DNA of 22,510 nucleotides from Planctomycetota bacterium (GTDB lineage: Bacteria > Planctomycetota > UBA8108 > UBA1146). How positions within the stretch are numbered: the stretch's first letter is position 1; every line of letters begins with the position of its first letter. A program made the position numbers and the translations under genes. The stretch spans positions 1 through 22,510 of the forward strand of contig NZJA01000043.1 of NCBI GenBank assembly GCA_002691835.1. Reading direction: 5' to 3'. Under the pieces are notes generated by a model. The model did not search any database. It had not been told where the DNA came from and saw nothing but the letters and a program-made list of their open reading frames with translations. Shown here in pieces: positions 7,247-14,255 of this stretch.

Positions 7247-10200
7247 ATGACCTTTCTAAAAATCAATACATGGGTCTTGCTGCTGTGCATGATCATGTGT
7301 CCCAGCCTGTCATTGACGATCAGTGCTCAGCAACCCGACACGGAAACAGTGTCTTTTGATTTTGGTGAAAACCGTATCAAGCTTCAGGTGGATTCTGAAA
7401 AATGCGTATTTTATCTACCGAATTTCGATAACCCCGAATCCTTCATCCAGGATCTGGTAAATAGTTCAGGTCTTCAGATTCGTATCGAATCAATGCGTGA
7501 GCTTCCCTACAAAGGGTTGTGGTTAGTACAGTTTTTCTCTGATCAGTCGCTTCGGGTGTTGAATAATCTTCCTCTTTTTCAGGGGGGGTGGGCTGCTCCC
7601 TGCCTGGAGTACAACGGGCGACTTCATATTCCTCGCCCTGAACTGATGGTGACACTCAACGATTACGACATTGAAGTATACGAAAACTTTAAGGTTTCAT
7701 TTGGCGATAGAATTATCCGAGAGTTTCCATCCGTGAAGCCTCTCTTTGTGGTGGGTTATGCAAACCCATTTAAAGTTGAAGAGGCGATAAGAGACATCGA
7801 AAATTTTCAGGGTGTCGAATCAGCAAGTCCCAATTTCATCATGAGACTTGGGGAGATGATCGCGCCTAACGATACCTTCTATACCTCCCAATGGCATCTC
7901 AACAATACGGGGCAACAGGGAACCGTCGGTGTGGATGTCTCTGCAGAACAGGCCTGGAGTATCCAGACCGGTGGAGCAAACGTCAGAATCGCGATCATCG
8001 ACGAAGGAGTGGATGTCGATCATGAGGATCTCGCTCCCAACATCGTTGCAGGTCACGATTCCGTCACTATTCAGGCTTCTCCTGAAGGGGTGCCAGGGAA
8101 CTGCGATGTCAATGATTCCCATGGAACAGGCTGTGCGGGTCTTGCTGCGGCACGAGGGAATAATGGCATCGGAGTCGCTGGAGTTGCATGGAATGCACAG
8201 ATTCAGCCGATACGTATGGGCTTTGGTAATCACTGGACACAGAATGACTGGATCATCGATGCGCTGACCTGGTCGACGGATAATGGGGCCGACATCCTTT
8301 CCAACTCATGGGGAGGGGGAGCACCCAGCACTGCTGAATCCAATACGATGGATTACGCTCTGCAGACTGGAAGAGGAGGGCTCGGTTGCCTTCTCGTTTT
8401 TGCCAGTGGAAATGAAAGTGCAGGAGTCTCGTACCCAGCCGCTTACTCGCAAACCATCGCCGTAGGTGCAACAAGCCCCTGTGACGAGATCAAATCGATT
8501 AACTCCTGTGATGGCGAAAACTTCTGGGGTTCCAACACTGGAGTCCAGCAAACAGTCGTTGCTCCGGGAGTCTTGATGGCGACCACTGATATTGCGGGGC
8601 CCGGCGGCATGGTCGCGGGTGATTACACCGCAGGATTCAATGGCACCTCGTCGGCAACACCTGTGGTTGCAGGTGCTCTGGCTGTGATCCTGTCGCAGGA
8701 CCCTGCTCTGACGGCGGCTCAGGCAAAAGAAATTCTTCAAGCAGGAGCAGATGATCAGGTCGGACCTGCGGGGGAGGATCCCGCTGGTTTTGACAATAAC
8801 TTCGGGCATGGTCGCATCAATCTGGCGAACATGCTGGCCTTAATGGGGGGGCCAGCTGGCCCGGTCAATTTGACCTGTACAGAATCCTCAGTAGGAGTGC
8901 AACTGAACTGGGCAGCCGGTGAACCATACGACTCGGTCACAGTCCGCAGGGATGGCGTTTTATTGTCCACTTTGGCCGGAGACTCGACGGGATATCTCGA
9001 TTTGAATGTTCCAGCAGGTCAACATTCTTGGGAGATTCAGGGATTTGTGGCCAGCACTCCGAGTATTGCCCGGCAGTGCTCACTGTTTTTGATTGGGGAC
9101 GCTCGCGATTTGATCTGGTCACCTGGAACGGGGGCCGTTGATTCCGGAACGATTTTCGGAACTGATCTGGTTCAGACGGGTCGCAGTGCCATCTTGACTA
9201 CAAACCTGCTTTCTTTTGCTGATCTGGATGTCTTCGATCGAATCTGGGTGATGTTGGGAATGTTCCCCAATAACCATCAGGTTTCTGTAGATGAATCCGC
9301 CGCTCTTGTGAACTACCTGACCAACGGAGTCGGGGGGGAAGCCCTCTACATGGAGGGTGGAGATACCTGGTTCTTTGATCCCCAAAGACCGATCCATGCA
9401 GAGTTTGGGATCACTGCACTTTCAGATGGAAATTCGACGGATGATCTTGCGGAAGTCACCGGGGCCGTGGTTGCCGGGTGTGACCTTTCAGGAATCACTC
9501 TGACCTACACCGGGGAAAATAGTTGGGTAGATCGTATCGCTGCGAATCCCGGGGCGGGTGTTGTTCAGTCGAACCAGGCACCAGCATATGATGTGGCGGT
9601 CTTCAGAGACAATGGCGGGCGTTTGACCTTAGGAGCCTCCTATGAAAATGGCGGCTTAGCGAATGGAGTCAGCACCCGACAGCAGCTGATCGATGCACTT
9701 CTTGCTTGCATGGGCGGAATTCTGAATCCTCCACAAGATCTCAGCTGTGTCGTCAGTGGAACTTCGGTTTCTCTTACTTGGACCGTCACAGGAAATTGGG
9801 ATTCGATTCAGGTCGTCGTGGATGGCGGTGCTCCTCAGATTCTTGCTGGAACAGCCACCTCGGTATTTGTGAATGGACTTGGGGTTGGATCTCATACGAT
9901 TGAGGTTTCTTCTGTCGTCGGAAATCAGATTTCAACTCCAATCGCATGCACGATTGGCATTCCACCCCAGGCTCCTCAAAATCTTCTTTGTACTCCTCAG
10001 GGGAACGATGTCATTCTTTCGTGGTCAAACCCTGTTTCATACGACAGTATTGAAATCCTTCGAAATTCCGTAGTGATCGCGACACTGCCGGGGACTTCAA
10101 CCACTCTCTCTGACGTCAATCCTGGTGCCGGAGCACAATCCTACTTCGTCAGAGGAATCCTCGGTGGGGTGGATAGTTCCGCGATATCTTGTGGGGTATT

Positions 10201-11701
10201 CATTCCGCCGTCCGCAGTTTCTTCCTTGTCCTGCGTCATGAATGGTTCCCTGGTCGATATATCCTGGAGTAACACGCACCTCTACGACAACCTTCGAATC
10301 AGTCGTAATGGGGTCATCGTTGCGACTCTCCCAGGAACTGCCACGACCTTTCAGGATAATCCGGGATCAGGAGTCCATGAGTGGTCTGTGGTAGGGATCT
10401 TGCAATCGGTGAGTTCTCCTTCAGTTCTTTGTAGTCAGACGATTGAGCCTCAGGCTCCGACAGGTCTGGTCTGCTCGATTTCTGCTGGAGCTGCTGTCCT
10501 GAACTGGACGAACAGTGAAGCATACGGATCAGTGGTCATTAGTCGTGACGGGGTAAATATCGTGACTCTTGCGGGGGCCACGACCAGTTTTTCCGAAGCG
10601 ATTGAACCCGGAGTCTATTCTTATTCAGTCCATGGAATCACCTCTGGTGTTTCGAGTCCGGGAACGGACTGCCAAGTCACGCGAAATCCGCTCTCAGTTG
10701 CGAATCTCGATTGTCAATATTCGGGTGGAACTGTCACCCTGACATGGACTGTGGAATCGGGTTTAACGGCTGTGGAGGTGCACCGGGACGGATCACTGCT
10801 GACAACTCTCTCCGGTGCTTCAAGTTTCTTCCAGGAAACTTCGCCTCCGAGTGGCCTCCGAGAATATTCGGTGACTGCAATATCGGGTGCGCTGATTGCC
10901 CCTGCCAGTGACTGCAGTCTCGCAATCCCACCGGCAGCAGTCTCAGGACTCTCTTGTGCAAGCCCTGCTCCATTTGTTGGGCAACTCTCTTGGTCGGTCG
11001 TCGGCGGATCTTCTTCGTTAAGGGTCAACCGGAATGGTACACAAATTGCGTCTCTTCCCGGAGGCTCGACGGGGTACACCGATAACTCTGCGCCAAGTGG
11101 TATTCAGACCTATGAAGTCATCGTCGAAGTCTCAGGCATCTTCAGTGACCCTGCTTCTTGCCTGATAGATGTTCAAGTCCCTGCTGCTCCAGTAGCGACT
11201 GCTTCTGCAGATGTGACTACTGTTGAGCTGGGCTCTCCGATTCAGTTCACTGCGACTTCTGATGTTTCTGGGGTGACATGGCAATGGACATTTGGAGATG
11301 GACAAGGGTCCAATGAGCAAAACCCGATACATCTATATTCGACTGCGGGAGACTTCACTGCGACCTTGATTGCGACGGGGCCAGGGGGAGCAAGCAATCC
11401 GGTAGAGGTCTCTGTGACAGTCTTGCTGCCGGTATTCCTCAGGGGTGATTCAAATGGTGATGGTGGGCTCGATGTTTCAGATCCGATACAGAAGTTGAAT
11501 TATCTTTTTGGATCAGGAATTGTCGGATGTGAATCGGCTCTGGATTTCAATGACGACGGATTGATTAACCTTGCCGATGTGGTTGGCAGTCTTGCGTTTG
11601 TGTTTGAGGGGTTAAATTCGCCAGTTGCACCGTTCCCCAATTGTGGATCTGATTCTACTGCAGACTCTTTGAGTTGTAGCAGTCAGGCTGGTTGCCCCTG
11701 A
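7247..11701 (+). CDS. Secreted multidomain subtilisin-like serine protease (S8)
   Basis: This 1484-aa extracellular protease starts with a signal peptide (about 1-27, cleavage after ISA) and a propeptide-like region to about 205. The S8 catalytic domain (about 206-535) has a complete triad: D252 in IIDEGVD, H292 in DSHGTG and S468 in GTSSATP, plus oxyanion N389 in ASGN. Next come one two-cysteine FN3/Ig-like module (about 539-616) and a domain of about 210 aa containing YMEGGDTWFFD, which I recall from secreted Bacteroidetes proteins and which looks GATase-like. Six more two-cysteine modules follow (about 829-1310), then a PKD domain (WTFGDG, about 1316-1393) and a dockerin-like module with two calcium loops (about 1397-1484). 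The role is probably degradation of external protein, with the tail for binding or anchoring. The gene converges on the repeat protein 10 bp away. In-frame ATG 7211 would add 12 residues. Confidence 0.93.
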   Translation: MTFLKINTWVLLLCMIMCPSLSLTISAQQPDTETVSFDFGENRIKLQVDSEKCVFYLPNFDNPESFIQDLVNSSGLQIRIESMRELPYKGLWLVQFFSDQSLRVLNNLPLFQGGWAAPCLEYNGRLHIPRPELMVTLNDYDIEVYENFKVSFGDRIIREFPSVKPLFVVGYANPFKVEEAIRDIENFQGVESASPNFIMRLGEMIAPNDTFYTSQWHLNNTGQQGTVGVDVSAEQAWSIQTGGANVRIAIIDEGVDVDHEDLAPNIVAGHDSVTIQASPEGVPGNCDVNDSHGTGCAGLAAARGNNGIGVAGVAWNAQIQPIRMGFGNHWTQNDWIIDALTWSTDNGADILSNSWGGGAPSTAESNTMDYALQTGRGGLGCLLVFASGNESAGVSYPAAYSQTIAVGATSPCDEIKSINSCDGENFWGSNTGVQQTVVAPGVLMATTDIAGPGGMVAGDYTAGFNGTSSATPVVAGALAVILSQDPALTAAQAKEILQAGADDQVGPAGEDPAGFDNNFGHGRINLANMLALMGGPAGPVNLTCTESSVGVQLNWAAGEPYDSVTVRRDGVLLSTLAGDSTGYLDLNVPAGQHSWEIQGFVASTPSIARQCSLFLIGDARDLIWSPGTGAVDSGTIFGTDLVQTGRSAILTTNLLSFADLDVFDRIWVMLGMFPNNHQVSVDESAALVNYLTNGVGGEALYMEGGDTWFFDPQRPIHAEFGITALSDGNSTDDLAEVTGAVVAGCDLSGITLTYTGENSWVDRIAANPGAGVVQSNQAPAYDVAVFRDNGGRLTLGASYENGGLANGVSTRQQLIDALLACMGGILNPPQDLSCVVSGTSVSLTWTVTGNWDSIQVVVDGGAPQILAGTATSVFVNGLGVGSHTIEVSSVVGNQISTPIACTIGIPPQAPQNLLCTPQGNDVILSWSNPVSYDSIEILRNSVVIATLPGTSTTLSDVNPGAGAQSYFVRGILGGVDSSAISCGVFIPPSAVSSLSCVMNGSLVDISWSNTHLYDNLRISRNGVIVATLPGTATTFQDNPGSGVHEWSVVGILQSVSSPSVLCSQTIEPQAPTGLVCSISAGAAVLNWTNSEAYGSVVISRDGVNIVTLAGATTSFSEAIEPGVYSYSVHGITSGVSSPGTDCQVTRNPLSVANLDCQYSGGTVTLTWTVESGLTAVEVHRDGSLLTTLSGASSFFQETSPPSGLREYSVTAISGALIAPASDCSLAIPPAAVSGLSCASPAPFVGQLSWSVVGGSSSLRVNRNGTQIASLPGGSTGYTDNSAPSGIQTYEVIVEVSGIFSDPASCLIDVQVPAAPVATASADVTTVELGSPIQFTATSDVSGVTWQWTFGDGQGSNEQNPIHLYSTAGDFTATLIATGPGGASNPVEVSVTVLLPVFLRGDSNGDGGLDVSDPIQKLNYLFGSGIVGCESALDFNDDGLINLADVVGSLAFVFEGLNSPVAPFPNCGSDSTADSLSCSSQAGCP
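8861..11176 (+). repeat. Seven two-cysteine FN3/Ig-like protein repeats in the subtilase
   Basis: Each unit of about 78 aa starts with L-x-C and ends with a second cysteine, around a core like LxW...YDSIxIxRxGxxIxTLxGxxTxFxD...GxxxxxVxGI. Copy 1 is at 8861-9094. Copies 2-7 run from 9731 to 11176 as a continuous array. The cysteine spacing suggests one disulfide bond per module. The GATase-like domain interrupts the series between copies 1 and 2. DNA copies are diverged, so this is an old expansion. Confidence 0.85.
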
Positions 11702-11714
11702 TCACTTGAGATCA
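11699..11714. other. Inverted repeat spanning both convergent stop codons
   Basis: TGATC-acttga-GATCA contains the TGA stop of the subtilase (11699-11701) and, on the other strand, the TGA stop of the repeat protein (11714-11712). It has no T run and a 5-bp stem, so it would be a weak terminator. No other terminator is seen between these genes. Confidence 0.4.
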
Positions 11715-13916
11715 GTCGCAAGTGAGCGCATCTGCCGTTGGATCCTGACCCGGATTCGGATAAGGGGCAGGCGGATTAGGGCCTGAGCTAAAGAGGAAGT
11801 TGAGCAGTACGACCGGGTCTGCAATATTGATCGAACCCGAATCATTACAATCCATGGCGTCAGTACAGCTCGTCGAAAATGTTGAGAAAAGATAGCTGAG
11901 GATGTTGATCGCATCTGAAATCGTAATATTCGAATTGAGGTCTGAGTCGCAACGAATGAAGGGCACTGAGATATCCACCGAGCAGGATACCGGTATGGAA
12001 TCGATTCCCAGAAGATGGCCTTTTAACGTGTACTCAATGCTTCCAGATCCCGGCAAGTTGTCGGAAAAGGTCGTCTGATCACCAGCCAGAGTCGTTAATG
12101 GGAGACCATTTCGATCAACACTGATCCAATCATAAGTTCCTCCGTTGACCCATGTGAGCACTGCTTCAGGGGTGTTGTAGATACAATTCAGATTGGTGAT
12201 TTCAGCGGCAAAGTTCGGAAAGTTGAAATCTAAAACGCTACCCTGAGTTACAGGGAAATCCCCTTCGACCAGATCGCTGATTCCCAATGTTTGGGGAGCC
12301 ACTGCAGTGAAGGTCCAGGTGCCCTCTGTCAAAGAGAGGGCGTAGTTCCCTTCGAGGTCTGTGATCGTTGATCCCCACGGCGGAATGACTCCCGTGATAG
12401 AGTCTGCTGCAAGAATCTGTATTCCCGCTAATGGAGTTCCAGAACTGGTGACAGCTCCACTGATGGTTGCGGAGGGACTGAGAACGATATTTCCCAGATT
12501 AGTTGGGGTATAACATTCCAAATTTTCAATGTAGTAGGCACCGAGTCCGCTGGCAGGGTTTGGAGTGAAGGTCAAGTTGTAGTCATTGGAGATGACTGCC
12601 GCGCTAAAATTGCCGGCCTGATTTCCATTCTCATGCAAAGTTTCATAAGCCTGACCGGTGTTGAAAAGGAAAAACTCTACATCCACCGAAGGGACTGGGT
12701 TGCCTAGGTTATCTGAGAAGGAACCACTCACCGTGACTCCGTCCTCAAGAATGATCTGCCCAAGATTAATGGGACTTATCGGTGCCAGGCTCAGCGTCAT
12801 TTTTTTTGGAACACGAACGGGGCCAGTCAGTGGGGGATCCACTTCGATCACAATGTCTCCTTCGGGGAGAAGGATATCGAAGCTTCCATTCGAATTTGAA
12901 GTATCAGAGGCGATGTAGATGGACTCCCCTGTGAGGGCGTATAAAGCGTCAAAGTCTGCTCCCTGTATGAGCTCACCTGCAGACCCAGTGACGATTCCTT
13001 GAATATGGTAGCCTAGCGGAAGGACCACCGTTCCGAGGTCGATGCCTGCCAGAACTGGGAGATCGGCTATTTCGTGATCAATTCGTTCAATCCCTGCAAT
13101 GGGTGTGACGACCCTGTGTCGAATGGTCCAGGTTCCTTCTGGAACAAGGACGCTGAAAAGTCCCTGAGCGTTCGTGTCGTCATTGAACAAATCGATGGCA
13201 GTTCCTGTGGCGTCATAGACATTCATGTCGATTCCAGGAAGCGGGATCCCATCTTCATCAACAACTAGACCTGAAACGGTATGTGCCCTGGGCATTTCCA
13301 CCAAGCCAAGGTTAGTACTTCCAAAGAGGAGACCGAGGTCTTGCTCGATAGGGAATACAGATGGTGTCAATGAGGTGTCTGAAAATGTAATTCGATATTC
13401 GTCGATGATTGCAGGAATGGCGACAGAGAATTCTCCGAGAGAATTGGTGTTGTCGCCGATGAGGTCTAACCAACCGGCTTGGTCTGAACGAATGTCGATA
13501 TCGATTGTGGGAACGGGATTCCCCTGACTGTCGACCACTGATCCAGTAATGAGCCAACCTGAAGCGAGTGCGAGAGTTCCCACATCCAGATTCCCATTCA
13601 ATGAAATGGAAATTTCATCGGCGATGTGTGCAGTGGTGGGCTCGAGCTGCAGAGTGTAGGAACCTGCAGGAATAGTTGCATTGATACTGATGAGGAAACT
13701 GCCATCGATTCCGGAAGTATCCCCGGTAATCGGAATGACCGTTGCTGGTGAAGCTGGATCGACCAAGTCGAGATCGACTCCAACGATGGGGCCCCCTGCC
13801 GCATCGACGACAACTCCACTAATCGTCCATGTCTGGCTATACAGTTCCCCGCAATTCAGGGTAAACACAGCCAGAATGAGTACGACGATGAATTTCAGAG
13901 TGCGAGGGGGGGTCAT
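11712..13916 (-). CDS. Secreted protein with six carboxypeptidase-regulatory-like repeats and dockerin-like tail
   Basis: This 734-aa protein has a signal peptide (about 1-28) and is probably a surface or matrix protein without enzymatic activity. Six repeats of about 90 aa start near residues 30, 121, 212, 303, 394 and 483. Their opening pattern is WxISGxVVDxxGxPVPGIDxxV, and later parts read GxFSVxLPEGxWT. This is typical of CarboxypepD_reg/prealbumin-like beta-sandwich domains used as stalks or binding modules. Residues about 571-650 are a two-cysteine FN3/Ig-like module (LNC...SC), clearly related to those in the neighbouring subtilase. Residues about 651-734 are a dockerin-like module with calcium loops DSDLNSNITISD and DCNDSGSINIAD and a final Asp after the last cysteine. 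The ATG at 13916 has AGGA 5 nt upstream. A promoter-like element at 14027-14054 would give a leader of about 100 nt. Confidence 0.85.
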   Translation of the reverse strand: MTPPRTLKFIVVLILAVFTLNCGELYSQTWTISGVVVDAAGGPIVGVDLDLVDPASPATVIPITGDTSGIDGSFLISINATIPAGSYTLQLEPTTAHIADEISISLNGNLDVGTLALASGWLITGSVVDSQGNPVPTIDIDIRSDQAGWLDLIGDNTNSLGEFSVAIPAIIDEYRITFSDTSLTPSVFPIEQDLGLLFGSTNLGLVEMPRAHTVSGLVVDEDGIPLPGIDMNVYDATGTAIDLFNDDTNAQGLFSVLVPEGTWTIRHRVVTPIAGIERIDHEIADLPVLAGIDLGTVVLPLGYHIQGIVTGSAGELIQGADFDALYALTGESIYIASDTSNSNGSFDILLPEGDIVIEVDPPLTGPVRVPKKMTLSLAPISPINLGQIILEDGVTVSGSFSDNLGNPVPSVDVEFFLFNTGQAYETLHENGNQAGNFSAAVISNDYNLTFTPNPASGLGAYYIENLECYTPTNLGNIVLSPSATISGAVTSSGTPLAGIQILAADSITGVIPPWGSTITDLEGNYALSLTEGTWTFTAVAPQTLGISDLVEGDFPVTQGSVLDFNFPNFAAEITNLNCIYNTPEAVLTWVNGGTYDWISVDRNGLPLTTLAGDQTTFSDNLPGSGSIEYTLKGHLLGIDSIPVSCSVDISVPFIRCDSDLNSNITISDAINILSYLFSTFSTSCTDAMDCNDSGSINIADPVVLLNFLFSSGPNPPAPYPNPGQDPTADALTCD

Positions 13917-14026
13917 TCCGGTCCTCTTCGGTTGTGATTGCTCTTGGGGGGGTTCAATTCCACAATTTTAAACAGGTGTGATCTAACGGCGAATTCGGGA
14001 CCGTTACATGACATCTAGCGTCCTTT

Positions 14027-14054
14027 ATGATACTTAACTATCCGACTTTGTAAA
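14027..14054 (-). promoter_or_regulatory. Sigma-70-like promoter for the repeat-protein gene
   Basis: On the minus strand TTTACA (14054-14049, 5 of 6 matches to TTGACA) is followed after 16 bp by TATCAT (14032-14027, 5 of 6 to TATAAT). Transcription would start near 14020, about 100 nt before the ATG at 13916. Consensus fit alone supports it; planctomycete promoters are poorly characterised. Confidence 0.5.
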
Positions 14055-14067
14055 CCATACAAAGTCG
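14043..14067. promoter_or_regulatory. Perfect 10-bp inverted repeat, candidate shared operator
   Basis: CGACTTTGTA (14043-14052) and TACAAAGTCG (14058-14067) are exact reverse complements around the 5-bp centre AACCA. The site covers the -35 element of the minus-strand promoter and ends 1 bp before the TATAAT of the plus-strand promoter. A dimeric regulator bound here could control both genes. It lies upstream of both expected transcript starts, so it acts as DNA rather than as an RNA hairpin. Confidence 0.6.
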
Positions 14068-14074
14068 CTATAAT
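14046..14074 (+). promoter_or_regulatory. Promoter with consensus TATAAT for the endonuclease gene
   Basis: TATAAT at 14069-14074 is a perfect -10 box. The -35 position (near 14046-14052) has only weak matches such as CTTTGT at 17 bp or TTGTAA at 15 bp, so activation by a protein bound to the inverted repeat is plausible. The expected start is near 14081, leaving a leader of about 175 nt before the GTG at 14256. Confidence 0.5.
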
Positions 14075-14221
14075 ACTAAAATGTTCGTTCTGGTCCCAGT
14101 GGAGGTCCTGTTACGGTCGATGACGATACTTGCCTGTGTAAAGATAGATCAGAGGGCTTAGACGAAAGTTACCGCTCAATGGACGGCGGTTCCCTGCTGT
14201 ATTCCCGCCAGTCAGAAAATT

Positions 14222-14248
14222 GTTCCGGAAATGCGGAACGAGAAAGGA
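14222..14248 (+). promoter_or_regulatory. Leader hairpin beside the endonuclease Shine-Dalgarno site
   Basis: GTTCCG (14222-14227) pairs exactly with CGGAAC (14234-14239) around the loop GAAATG. The ribosome site AAAGGA (14243-14248) follows 3 nt later, 7 nt before GTG 14256. This decides for GTG 14256 rather than the upstream in-frame TTG at 14220, which lies before the hairpin and has no ribosome site. Confidence 0.5.
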
Positions 14249-14255
14249 CATTGTC

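Larger units (their letters stand above)
13917..14255. other. Divergent intergenic control region, repeat protein / endonuclease
   Basis: These 339 bp hold a perfect 10-bp inverted repeat between two opposed promoter-like elements (14027-14074), a leader of about 175 nt on the endonuclease side and a hairpin next to the endonuclease ribosome site. A 26-codon open frame begins at the ATG at 14081, where transcription of the plus-strand promoter would be expected to start; it is not called as a gene. No known riboswitch class is recognised. Confidence 0.6.

Noticed and set aside
9731..11176. Array of repeats as CRISPR or tandem DNA repeat
   Set aside because: Repeats are about 240 bp, diverged in DNA and lie in frame inside a protein; they are protein modules.
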